Assembly (NCBI RefSeq): GCF_902167145.1
Contig: NC_050098.1
Location: forward strand, 11,366,501 to 11,430,500
DNA: 64,000 nucleotides
Reading direction: 5' to 3'
Origin: Zea mays
Lineage: Eukaryota > Streptophyta > Magnoliopsida > Poales > Poaceae
Part shown: one piece after another, positions 10,628-19,865 of the stretch
How positions within the stretch are numbered: the first letter of the stretch is position 1
How the letters are laid out: the number at the start of each line of letters is the position of its first letter
Notes under the pieces: generated by a model
What the model saw: only the letters and a program-made list of their open reading frames with translations
What the model was told of the DNA's origin: nothing
The model's database searches: none
Position numbers and translations under genes: made by a program

Positions 10628-13600
10628 CTAGGGAGGCGTGAGCTTGTGCCGCCCTCGGGTGTCTTGTCGCAGCCGAAGCACCAGGTCGCCCACCTGGAGG
10701 TCTCGGGACCGGACCCCTCGGGCGTGGTAGCGTCGCAGGGACTGCTGGTACCGCGCCGAGTGTAGCAAGGCCATGTCCCGAGCCTCTTCCAGCTGGTCCA
10801 GCGAGTCTTCTCGACTAGCTTGGTTGCCTTGGTCGGCGTAGGCCCTCGTCCTTGGGGAACCGTATTCTAAGTCTGTGGGCAAGATGGCCTCGGCCCCATA
10901 GACTAGAAAGAACGGCATGAAGCCCGTGGCTCGGCTCGGCGTTACCCTTAGACTCCAGACCACCGAGGGGAGTTCCTTCATCCATCGCTTGCCGAACTTG
11001 TTGAGGTTGTTGTAGATCCGAGGCTTGAGTCCTTGTAGAATCATGTCGTTGGCCCGCTCTACTTGCCCATTCGTCATGGGGTGAGCCACGGCGGCCCAGT
11101 CCACCCGGATGTGGTGATCCTCGCAGAAGTCCAGGAACTTTCTGCCGGTGAACTGGGTGCCGTTGTCGGTGATGATGGAGTTCGGGACCCCAAAGCGATG
11201 GATGATGTTGGTGAAGAACGCCACCGCCTGTTCGGACCTGATGCTGTTTAGGGGTCGGACCTCGATCCACTTGGAGAATTTGTCGATGGCAACCAACAGG
11301 TGCGTGTAGCCCCCGGGTGCCTTCTGCAAGGGGCCGACGAGGTCCAGACCCCACACAGCAAAAGGCCAGGTGATGGGTATCGTCTGCAGAGCCTGAGCGG
11401 GCAGATGGGTCTGCCTCGCGTAGAACTGACACCCTTCGCAGGTGCAGACAATTCTAGTGGCGTCGGCCACCGCCGTCGGCCAGTAGAAACCTTGTCGGAA
11501 GGCGTTTCCGACAAGGGCTCGAGGTGCTGCGTGATGGCCGCAAGCCCCCGAGTGTATCTCTTGCAGGAGCTCCTGACCTTCGGCGATGGAAATGCATCGC
11601 TGGAGGACGCCTGAGGGGTTGCGGTGGTAGAGCTCCTTCCCATCTCCCAGCAAGACGAACGACTTGGCGCGCCGCGCCAACCGCCGAGCTTCGGCTCGGT
11701 CGAGGGGTAGCTCTCCTCGGTGGAGATATTGCAGGTACGGGGTCTGCCAGTTTCGATTAGGCGTGACCCCGCTTCGCTCCTCCTCGACGCGCAGTGCCTC
11801 ACCCTCGGGGGCCGAGGGTACCTCGGGCTGAACCGAGGGTACCTCGGGCCAAACTGAGGGTGCCTCGGGCCGAGCCGAGGGTGCCTCGGACTGAGCCGAG
11901 GGTACCTCGGGCTGGGCCGAGGGTGCCTCGGGCTCGGGCATGTCGTCGATCTTGACGGAGGGTTGATGCAGGTCTCGGGAGAAGACGTCCGGGGCAACCG
12001 TTGTTCGCCCCGAGGCTATCTTAGCCAGCTCGTCCGCAGTCTCGTTGTAGCGTCGGGCGATGTGGTTGAGCTCGAGCCCGTAGAACTTGTCTTCCAGGCG
12101 CCGAACCTCATCGCAGTAGGCTTCCATCTTCAGGTCGCGGCGGTGGGAGTTCTTCATGACTTGGTCGATGACGAGTTGCGAGTCACCACGAGCGTCGAGG
12201 CGTCGGACCCCTAGCTCGATGGCGATGTGCAACCCGTTGACCAGAGCCTCATACTCAGCCACATTGTTGGACGCCGGGAAGTGGAGGCGTAGCACGTAGC
12301 GTAGGTGCTTTCCGAGGGGCGAGATGAAGAGCAGGCCCGCGCCTGCTCCTGTCTTCATCAGCGACCCATCGAAGAACATGGTCCAGAGTTCCGGTTGGAT
12401 CAGAACTGTTGGGAGCTGGGTGTCGACCCATTCAGCCACAAAGTCCGCCAAGACCTGGGACTTGATGGCCTTACGAGGGGCGAACGAGATCGCTTTGCCC
12501 ATGATTTCCACCGCCCACTTTGCAATTCTACCTGAGGCCTCACGGCACTGGATGATCTCCCCCAGGGGGAAGGATGGCACCACAGTTACCGGATGAGACT
12601 CGAAGTAGTGTCGCAACTTCCGCCGCGTCAGGATCACCGCGTAGAGCAGCTTCTGAACTTGTGGGTAGCGGATCTTGGTCTCGGACAGTACCTCGCTGAT
12701 GAAGTAGACTGGCCTCTGGACGGGCAATGCATGCCCCTCTTCTCGTCTCTCAACCACAATCGTGGCGCTAACCACCTGAGTGGTCGCGGCGACGTAGATC
12801 AAGAGGGCTTCTCCGGCAGCGGGGGGCACCAAGATGGGCGCGTTCGTGAGGAGCGCCTTCAGGTTCCCGAGGGCTTCCTCGGCCTCAGGGGTCCAAGTGA
12901 AGCACTCGGCCTTCCTTAAGAGGCGATACAGAGGCAGGCCTCTTTCGCCGAGGCGTGAGATGAAGCGGCTCAGAGCCGCAAGGCATCCCATGACCCTCTG
13001 TACGCCTTTTAAGTCCTTGATGGGCCCCATGCTGGTGATGGCCGCGATCTTCTCCGGGTTGGCTTCGATGCCCCGCTCGGAGACGATCAACCCCAAGAGC
13101 ATGCCTCGGGGAACCCCAAAGACACATTTCTCGGGATTAAGCTTCACGCCTTTCGCCTTGAGACATTGGAATGTCACTTCAAGGTCGGAAAGGAGGTCGG
13201 AGGCCTTCCTCGTCTTGACTATGATGTCATCGACGTAGGCCTCGACCGTCCGGCCAATGTGTTCGCCGAACACATGGTTCATGCACCGCTGGTACGTCGC
13301 ACCCGCATTCCTCAAGCCGAACGACATGGTGACATAGCAGTACATGCCGAAGGGTGTGATGAAAGAAGTCGCGAGCTGGTCGGACTCTTTCATCCTGATT
13401 TGATGATACCCTGAGTAGGCATCGAGGAAAGACAGGGTTTCGCACCCAGCAGTGGAATCCACGATTTGATCGATGCGAGGCAGAGGGTAGAGAACCTTCT
13501 GACATGCTTTGTTTAGACCGGTGTAGTCTACACACATCCGCCATTTCCCTCCTTTCCTTCTCACAAGCACAGGGTTGGCAAGCCATTCAGGATGGAATAC

Positions 13601-13813
13601 CTCTTCGATGAACCCTGCCGCCATTAGCTTGTGGATCTCCTCGCCTATGGCTCTACGCTTTTCTTCGTCGAATCGGCGTAGAGGCTGCTTCACGGGTCGG
13701 GCTCCAGCTCGGATATCCAGCGAGTGCTCGGCGACATCCCTCGGTATGCCGGGCATGTTCGAGGGACTCCACGCGAAAACGCCGGCGTTCGCGCGGAGAA
13801 AGTCGACGAGCAC
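10628..13813 (-). CDS. Huck pol: reverse transcriptase, RNase H, integrase
   Basis: This encodes the enzymes that copy element RNA into DNA and insert it. RT comes first, with the catalytic YVDDIIVK at about residue 194. RNase H follows (MFFDGSLMKTG near 476). A Pro-rich linker comes next, with repeats of the form PEAPSAQ or PEVPSVQ near 625-670. Integrase then follows: a HHCC finger ending CTCEGC, GLDLVGPL near 822, ITDNGTQF near 885 and GQVERAN near 915. RT-RNaseH-IN is the Ty3/Gypsy order. The frame is closed early by TAG at 10628-10630, probably replacing Trp; the same frame continues past it for ~40 residues. Upstream, in the same frame, a TAG at ~13814-13816 separates it from the protease region. 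This copy is non-functional as it stands. Confidence 0.9.
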   Translation of the reverse strand: MLVDFLRANAGVFAWSPSNMPGIPRDVAEHSLDIRAGARPVKQPLRRFDEEKRRAIGEEIHKLMAAGFIEEVFHPEWLANPVLVRRKGGKWRMCVDYTGLNKACQKVLYPLPRIDQIVDSTAGCETLSFLDAYSGYHQIRMKESDQLATSFITPFGMYCYVTMSFGLRNAGATYQRCMNHVFGEHIGRTVEAYVDDIIVKTRKASDLLSDLEVTFQCLKAKGVKLNPEKCVFGVPRGMLLGLIVSERGIEANPEKIAAITSMGPIKDLKGVQRVMGCLAALSRFISRLGERGLPLYRLLRKAECFTWTPEAEEALGNLKALLTNAPILVPPAAGEALLIYVAATTQVVSATIVVERREEGHALPVQRPVYFISEVLSETKIRYPQVQKLLYAVILTRRKLRHYFESHPVTVVPSFPLGEIIQCREASGRIAKWAVEIMGKAISFAPRKAIKSQVLADFVAEWVDTQLPTVLIQPELWTMFFDGSLMKTGAGAGLLFISPLGKHLRYVLRLHFPASNNVAEYEALVNGLHIAIELGVRRLDARGDSQLVIDQVMKNSHRRDLKMEAYCDEVRRLEDKFYGLELNHIARRYNETADELAKIASGRTTVAPDVFSRDLHQPSVKIDDMPEPEAPSAQPEVPSAQSEAPSARPEAPSVWPEVPSVQPEVPSAPEGEALRVEEERSGVTPNRNWQTPYLQYLHRGELPLDRAEARRLARRAKSFVLLGDGKELYHRNPSGVLQRCISIAEGQELLQEIHSGACGHHAAPRALVGNAFRQGFYWPTAVADATRIVCTCEGCQFYARQTHLPAQALQTIPITWPFAVWGLDLVGPLQKAPGGYTHLLVAIDKFSKWIEVRPLNSIRSEQAVAFFTNIIHRFGVPNSIITDNGTQFTGRKFLDFCEDHHIRVDWAAVAHPMTNGQVERANDMILQGLKPRIYNNLNKFGKRWMKELPSVVWSLRVTPSRATGFMPFFLVYGAEAILPTDLEYGSPRTRAYADQGNQASREDSLDQLEEARDMALLHSARYQQSLRRYHARGVRSRDLQVGDLVLRLRQDTRGRHKLTPP

Positions 13814-13816
13814 TGC

Positions 13817-15238
13817 TTCCTATTTGGGATCGAGCTCGGAGCCGATCCGGATCTGCTTGGAGGCGTCGCCGCTAGGGTCGAGGGGGACGGACTTAACCGT
13901 CTCCACTGGCTCGAAGTTGCCGGTGTGGCGCTTCACGTCTGGCACATCCTTAGAGAGGCTCTCCAGGTCGGCGATGAGGGCCTCGGATTCGGCAAGGGCC
14001 TCGGCGTACTCCACGCACTCGACGTCTCATTCGAACGCGTGTCGGTACGTGGGGCCGACGGTGATGACCCCGTTGGGGCCCGGCATCTTGAGCTTGAGGT
14101 AGGTGTAGTTGGGGACGGCCATGAACTTCGCGTAGCATGGCCTCCCCAGTACTGCGTGGTAGGTTCCTCGGAACCCGACCACCTCGAACGTGAGGGTCTC
14201 TCTTCGGAAGTTGGAGGGTGTTCCGAAGCAGACGGGAAGGTCGAGTTGCCCGAGGGGCCGGACGCGCTTCCCGGGGATGATCTCGTGGAAAGGCGCAGCA
14301 CCTGCCCGGACCGAGGACAGATCAACACGCAGGAGCCCGAGGGTCTCGGCGTAGATGATGTTGATGATGCTGCCTCCGTCCATGAGGACCTTGGTGAGCT
14401 TGACGTCGCCGATGATGGGGTCGACAACGAGTGGGTATTTCCCCAGGCTCGGCACGTGGTCGGGGTGGTCGGCTTGGTCGAAGGTGATGGGCTTGTCGGA
14501 CCAGTCTAGGTAGACTGGCACCGCCACCTTCACCGAACAGACCTCCCGACGCTCTTGCTTGCGGTGCCGAGCCGAGGCGTTCGCCGCTTGCCCACCGTAG
14601 ATCATGAAGCAGTCGCGGACCTCGGGGAACTCTCCTGCCTGGTGATCTTCCTTCTTGTCGTCGTCGCGAGCCCTGCCACCCTCCGCGGGTGGCTCGGCCC
14701 TGTGGAAGTGACGCCGAAGCATGGCGCACTCCTCAAGGGTGTGCTTGACGGGCCTCTGATGATAGGGGCACGGCTCCTTGAGCATCTTGTCGAAGAGGTT
14801 GGCACCTCCGGGGGGTTTCCGAGGGTTCTTGTACTCGGCGGCGGCGACAAGGTCCGCGTCGGCGGCGTCGCATTTCGCTTGCAACTTCTTCTTGCCTTTC
14901 TTCTTGGCGCCGCGCTGAGTTGACGCCTCGGGGGCATCTTCCGGTGGGCGGCCCTGGGGCTGCTTGTCCTTCCTAAAGATAGCCTCAACCGCCTCCTGGC
15001 CAGAGGTGAACTTGGTGGCGATGTCCATCAGCTCGCTCGCCCTGGTGGGGGTCTTGCGACCCAGCTTGCTCACCAGGTCGCGGCAAGTGGTGCCGGCGAG
15101 GAACGCGCCGATGACATCTGAATCGGTGATGTTGGGCAGCTCGATGCGCTGCTTCGAGAATCGCCGGATGTAGTCCCGGAGAGACTCTCCCGGCTGCTGT
15201 CGGCAGCTTCGGAGGTCCCAGGAATTTCCAGGGCGCAC
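13817..15238 (-). pseudogene. Huck gag C-terminus and protease region, broken
   Basis: The same reading frame as gag and pol. It starts just after the gag stop and includes the end of the capsid-like domain (ESLRDYIRRFSKQRIELP), a basic linker and a Cys/His stretch (CPYHQRPVKHTLEEC). The aspartic protease follows, with its active site probably in the VLMDGGSIINIIY segment (D-G-G in place of D-S/T-G). A TGA interrupts it at 14027-14029 and a TAG at ~13814-13816. Neither stop shifts the frame, so each is a point mutation in a once continuous polyprotein. Confidence 0.8.
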
Positions 15239-15268
15239 GTACGTGCCCTGGAAATTGCCGGTGAAGGC

Positions 15269-17032
15269 TTAGACCAGGTCATCCCAGTTGGAGATCTGCC
15301 CCAGAGGCAGGTGCTCCAACCAGGTCCGAGCAGTGTCGGAGAGGAACAGGGGGAGGTTACGGATGATGAGGTTGTCATCGTCCGTTCCACCCAGTTGGCA
15401 AGCCAGCCGATAGTCCGCGAGCCACAGTTCCGGTCTCGTCTCCCCCGAGTACTTTGTGATAGTAGTCGGGGGTCGGAACCGGGTCGGGAACGGCGCCCGT
15501 CGTATGGCGCGGCTGAAAGCCTGCGGACCGGGTGGTTCGGGCGAGGGACTCCGATCCTCCCCGCTGTCATAGCGTCCCCCACGCCTAGGGTGGTAGCCTC
15601 GGCGCACCCTCTCGTCGAGGTGGGCCCGACGGTCGCGGTGATGGTGCTCGTTGCCGAGGCGTCCCGGGGCCGCAGGCGCTGTGTTGCGCGTGTGCCCGGT
15701 GTGGACCGAGGCTTCCCGCATGAATCGGGAAGTCGCGGAGCGATGTTCCGAGGGGTACCCCTGCCTTCGAGAGGCGGAGCTTTTGGCCCGTTGGACCGCG
15801 GCGTCCTCCAGGAGATTCTTGAGCTCTCCCTGAATTCGCCACCCCTCGGTGGTTGACGGCTCCGGCATCGCGCGGAGAAGCATTGCTGCTGCAGCCAGGT
15901 TCTGGCCGACTCCACTGGAAGTGGGTGGCAGCCTCACCCTGACATTGTCGGCGATGCGGTGCTGGAAGCCCTGGGGTAGATGACGCATTTCTCCGGCCGG
16001 AGGTTGGCCCGCCCATTCCTGTCCGATGTCCCGACGGATCGGCTCAAGTGTTCCTGCTCCCTCGTCGAGCCTGGCCTGCACCCCGTGGATTTGCTCGAGC
16101 TGTGGGTCATGACCCCCCGTCGGAACGGGGACGACAGCTAGCTCCCGTAGGATGTCAACGCGAGGCACGGGCCTAAAGAGATCACCATTCTCCGGCATTC
16201 CAAGATGGTTGCCTTCGGAGGGACCCCCTAGATCGACGTGGAAACATTCACGACTTGGCCCGCAGTCCTCGTCGCCGAGGCTGCGGCTACCGTCAGAACA
16301 GTCGGAAAGGCAGTAGTCGCATGCGGTCATGAAGTCCCGCATGGCACTAGGGTTACCAAGTCCGGAGAAATCCCAACAGAAGTCGGGCACGTCATCTTCC
16401 TCGGACCCCGAGGGCCCGTAGGTCGAGACGTCCGTCAGCCGGTCCCAGGGTGACCGCATACGGTACCCCAGAGGGTTTGGACTCGCCTCTACGAGAGCGT
16501 CCGCCAAAGCGAAGTCGCATGGCGGGTCGAGGCCGAATCCAAAAGGCGTGAGATGGGAATCAGTGGGTACCTCTTGGTCGACGGGCGGTGACGAAGTCAC
16601 GTCAGGGACTGACTGCACCGTCGTCTCAGGTACGAGGGTGACGCCCAGCAAGCCTTTCGCGAGTGTGCTGGCGTCGTTTGTTTGCTTGGGATTGGCGCGT
16701 TGCGGAGAGACGGCGCTCGTCTTCGTCTCAGATGCGAGGTCGATGCCCGACGTGCCCCCCGTTGGGGCGCCGGCGCCGTCGACTCGCTCGACAGCCGACG
16801 AGGCGCTGCCTCCTGCTTGGCCTTGGTTGCCCCGCCTCCTCCTCCGTCGGCGAGGGAGAGGACGGGGTGAGCTCGAATGTTGTTCTTCCACCACGCGGGG
16901 AAGACGTCGCCGATTCCGCCGCCGGCGGGCGGGCTGTGGACCACCATTGTCGTTGTCGCACGGCGGTGGAAGGAGTATCATGTCGTAGCTGCCGGCGAGG
17001 GACATGAACTCTAGACTCCCGAAACGGAGCAC
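15269..17032 (-). CDS. Huck gag, N-terminal part
   Basis: The 587-codon frame begins 97 bp inside the 5' LTR boundary. An Arg-rich N-terminus (RRRRRRGNQGQ) precedes a long acidic, low-complexity region, then a retrotransposon gag domain near the C-terminus (PFPTRFRPPTTITKYSGETR, LWLADYRLACQLGG, RTWLEHLP). It ends at a TAA after NWDDLV; the frame continues downstream (AFTGNFQGTYVRPGN), so this is a premature stop, probably CAA to TAA. Gag would form the virus-like particle that packages element RNA. Confidence 0.85.
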   Translation of the reverse strand: MLRFGSLEFMSLAGSYDMILLPPPCDNDNGGPQPARRRRNRRRLPRVVEEQHSSSPRPLPRRRRRRRGNQGQAGGSASSAVERVDGAGAPTGGTSGIDLASETKTSAVSPQRANPKQTNDASTLAKGLLGVTLVPETTVQSVPDVTSSPPVDQEVPTDSHLTPFGFGLDPPCDFALADALVEASPNPLGYRMRSPWDRLTDVSTYGPSGSEEDDVPDFCWDFSGLGNPSAMRDFMTACDYCLSDCSDGSRSLGDEDCGPSRECFHVDLGGPSEGNHLGMPENGDLFRPVPRVDILRELAVVPVPTGGHDPQLEQIHGVQARLDEGAGTLEPIRRDIGQEWAGQPPAGEMRHLPQGFQHRIADNVRVRLPPTSSGVGQNLAAAAMLLRAMPEPSTTEGWRIQGELKNLLEDAAVQRAKSSASRRQGYPSEHRSATSRFMREASVHTGHTRNTAPAAPGRLGNEHHHRDRRAHLDERVRRGYHPRRGGRYDSGEDRSPSPEPPGPQAFSRAIRRAPFPTRFRPPTTITKYSGETRPELWLADYRLACQLGGTDDDNLIIRNLPLFLSDTARTWLEHLPLGQISNWDDLV

Positions 17033-17108
17033 CGTCCTGGGCTGGAAAGGTTGCTAAAGACTGCCCATCTGGAGCTTGACGGGAAGCTGTTCGTCAACAC
17101 GCAGCAGG

Positions 17109-17126
17109 CCCCTACCTGGCGCGCCA
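17109..17126 (-). other. Huck primer binding site
   Basis: The minus strand reads TGGCGCGCCAGGTAGGGG two bases after the 5' LTR. The leading TGG is what a tRNA ...CCA 3' end would pair with. The tRNA identity was not determined. Confidence 0.75.
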
Positions 17127-17128
17127 AC

Positions 17129-18794
17129 TGTCGGCGTTTCGAGACCGGGAGGTCCCTGGGCCGACGAGTGAAATGTCGTCGCGTGCCCCAGCCCAGATGG
17201 GTCGGCGCGAGACGGAGCGCAAAGGGGGGAAAGGAGACGGGCGTGAGAGGTGGAAATCCCGCGGCCTTCGTGTTCGTCCCGCGCCCAGGTCGGGTGCGCT
17301 TGCAGTAGGGGGTTACAAGCGTCCACGTGGGAGGGGGAGCGAGCGGCCTCACGCGAGCGCCTGTCCCGTCCTCTTCCCCGCGTGGCCAACCCTCTCTAAG
17401 AGGGCCCTGGTCCTTCCTTTTATAGGCGCAAGGAGAGGATCCAGGTGTACAATGGGGGTGTAGCAGAGTGCTAACGTGTCTAGCGGAGGAGAGCTAGCGC
17501 CCTAAGTACATGCCATCGTGGCAGCCGGAGAGGTTTTGGCACCCGGTTCGTGTGGTGTCGTGGCCGTCGGAGGAGCGCTGGAGCCTGGTGGAAGGACAGC
17601 TGTCGGGGCTGTCGAGTCCTAGCTGACGTCCTCTTGCTTCCGTAAGGGGGATGAGAGCCACCGTCGTCATAGAGCGTGCGGGACGCCATCATTACTTGTC
17701 TGGCGGAGCGAGCCAGATGGGACGCCGGTCTTGTTCCCCGTAGCCTGAGTCAGCTTGGGGTAGGGTAATGATGGCGCCTCCTGTCGACGTGGTCGTCCGT
17801 GGTGCCCTAGGTTGGGCGATGTGGAGGCTCCTCCGAGGTCGAGGTCGAGTCTGTCTTCCATGGCCGAGGTCGAGTCTGAGCCCCTGGGTCGGGCGAGGCG
17901 GAGACCGTCGGCTGAGGCCAGGGCTGAGTCCGAGCCCTGGGGTCGGGCGAAGCGGAGTTCGTCGTCTTCAGGGGCTGAGCCCGAGTCCGAGCCCTGGGTC
18001 GGGCGGAGCGGAGTTCGCCGTCTTCAGGGGCTAAGCCCGAGTCCGAGCCCTAGGTCGGGCGGAGCGGAGTTCGCCGTCTTCAGGGGCTGAGCCCGAGTCC
18101 GAGCCCTGGGTCAGGCGGAGCAGAGTTTGCCGTCTTCTGAGACTGAGCCCGAGTCCGAGCCCTGGGTCGGGCGGAGTGGAGTTCGCCGTCTTCCGGGACT
18201 GAGCCAGAGTCCGAGCCCTGGGTCGGGCGGAGCGGAGTTCGCCGTCTTCCGGGGCTGAGCCCGAGTCCGAGCCCTAGGTCGAGCGAAGCGGAGTTTCCTA
18301 TGGTGCCTGAGGCCGGGCCTGACTGCCTGTCAGCCTCACTCTGTCGAGTGGCACAGCAGTCGAAGCGGCGCAGGCGGCGCTGTCCTTCTGTCAGGCCGGT
18401 CAGTGGAGCGGCGAGGTGACTGCGGTCACTTCGGCTCTGTCGACTGGAGGGCGTGCGTCAGGATAAAGGTGTCAGGCCACCTTTGCATTAAATGCCCCTG
18501 CGATTTGGTCGGTTGGTGTGGCGACTTGGCCAGGGTTGCTTCTTGGCGAAGACTGGGCCTCGGGCGAGCCGGAAGTATGTTCGTCGCTGGAGGGGGGCCT
18601 CGGGCGAGACGTAGATCCTCCGGGGTCGGCTGCCCTTGCCCGAGGCTGGGCTCGGGCGAGGCATGATCGAGTCCCTCGAATGGACTTATCTTTGACTTAG
18701 TCGCACCCATCAGGCCTTTGCAGCTTTGTGCTGATGGGGGTTACCAGCTGAGAATTAGGAGCCTTGAGGGTACCCCTAATTATGGTCCCCGACA
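17129..18794 (-). repeat. Huck 5' LTR (1666 bp)
   Basis: Pairs with 5388-6997. A TATA box (TATAAAA on minus) lies at 17418-17424, giving a U3 of ~1.4 kb and a short R/U5. It carries seven copies of the 56-bp unit (~17935-18285), one more than the 3' LTR. Confidence 0.95.
17418..17424 (-). promoter_or_regulatory. TATA box of Huck 5' LTR
   Basis: TATAAAA on the minus strand in a CGCC...GGAAGG context, about 290 bp from the inner LTR end and conserved in the 3' LTR. Confidence 0.65.
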
Positions 18795-19864
18795 AGTAAC
18801 GATGATGAATAGTAACGGTGAATAGTAACGATGAATAGTGATGGTGAATAGTAATGGTAAATAGTGATGTGAATAGTTCGTATGAACGAACGATGAACGA
18901 TGAACAGGAACTATGAACGAACGGACGAACGATCGAATGACCAGACGAACGAACGATCGGAATTTCGGCAGCATAATGGCAGGACAAAGATTATCTGGAA
19001 GAACGATGAATAGGGACTATGAACGAATGATGAACGATGAATAGGAACCATGAACGAACGATGAACGATCGAATGATCGAACGAACGAACAATCGGAATT
19101 TCGGCAGCATAACGGTAGGAAAAAGATTATTTGGACGAACGAACGGACGAACGAACCATGAACGATTGGACGAACGATCGGACGAACGAATGAACAAACT
19201 AAGAACAGGGGGACGAACGATCGAAGAACGACCGAACGATCCTTGTGCTAGTGTGTGCTTGTGTTGGAAGTGGAGTGGGTGTGGGGGGGAGTGGAGAGAG
19301 TTGCCATGAAATGGCTTGGGTTGGGATGAGAGGAGGCCCTTGCCCCTCTATTTATAGCCATGGTGGGGAAATTAGGGGGAGGGATGAGAGGATTAGTGGG
19401 AGGATGAGAGGATTAGTGGGAGATTAGCATGTATTTGTCTTGTATAAGTGAGATTAGCTTGTAGAGCTCACCGTATGACACTGGAGGCATATGTATACGT
19501 ATGAGAATGAGGAAAGTTATGAAGAAAATATTTGTAGGGACTTGAAAAATGATTCTGAAGGTATTTCTCAGGAGGAAAATATCTAGAGATATATCGGTGG
19601 AATATTTGGGCAGTATTTCTGGAAAGAACTTGAAGGGGATTACTCGGGAAATATCTGGGCAGTATTTCTGGAAAGAATTTGAGGGGGATAATGGTGAAAC
19701 ATTTGTAGTATATTTGAGGAGGATTTTGGAGAAAATATAGACCACTATATTTTATTTCCTGATATCAACTCGCAAACAAACATTTTGAAATGAAATTTAA
19801 AATTCAATTTGAATTTAGAGCAAGTTTGAGAAAATTTCAAGATTTGAATTTTTGGGATGCTACA
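18795..19864 (-). repeat. Element E right (5') LTR, outer part with promoter
   Basis: This is the continuation of the LTR after Huck. It begins with the second AGTAA and ends ...GGGATGCTACA. A TATA box (TATAAATA on the minus strand) lies at 19349-19356, so transcription would run leftward through the Huck insertion. The upstream part (18795-19230) is built from degenerate GATGAATAGTAAC and GAACGAACGAT motifs and contains a ~110-bp duplication (18885-18999 and 19022-19134). No gene is seen. Confidence 0.8.
19349..19356 (-). promoter_or_regulatory. TATA box of element E LTR
   Basis: TATAAATA on the minus strand, with GC-rich flanks typical of plant core promoters, inside the 5' LTR. Confidence 0.6.
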
Positions 19865-19865
19865 A

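Larger units (their letters stand above)
5388..18794 (-). mobile_element. Huck-like Ty3/Gypsy (Tat lineage) retrotransposon, 13.4 kb
   Basis: A complete minus-strand element with LTRs 5388-6997 and 17129-18794, flanked by the perfect TSD AGTAA (5383-5387 and 18795-18799). The LTRs read TGTCGGGGACC to CGCCGACA in element orientation. Gag and pol lie close to the 5' LTR. A 3.5-kb region without sense genes separates pol from the 3' LTR, a layout known for Tat-lineage elements. The LTR start and GC-rich composition match my recollection of maize Huck. The single gag-pol frame is broken by four stop codons, so this copy is not autonomous. It lies inside the 5' LTR of element E. Confidence 0.9.
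1..19864 (-). mobile_element. Element E: non-autonomous LTR retrotransposon, split by Huck
   Basis: The element runs on the minus strand. Its left LTR enters from outside the window. A 1.2-kb internal region (1964-3189) follows, then a right LTR cut in two by the Huck insertion (3190-5387 and 18795-19864). The right LTR reads TGTAGCATCCC to GGGGCGCTCCA on the minus strand, and a primer binding site of the initiator-Met type adjoins it. The next five bases after the right end (19865-19869, ACTCC) should be the TSD; its partner lies left of the window. It is inserted in the gag of element A. No protease, integrase or reverse transcriptase is present, so it cannot move alone. Its lineage is uncertain; the TGTAGCATCCC terminus suggests a Gypsy-type element. 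Confidence 0.75.

Noticed and set aside
10815..11997. Long frames overlapping Huck pol (for example minus 11248-11997)
   Set aside because: They are out-of-frame shadows of the pol frame, which carries all the RT, RNase H and integrase motifs.
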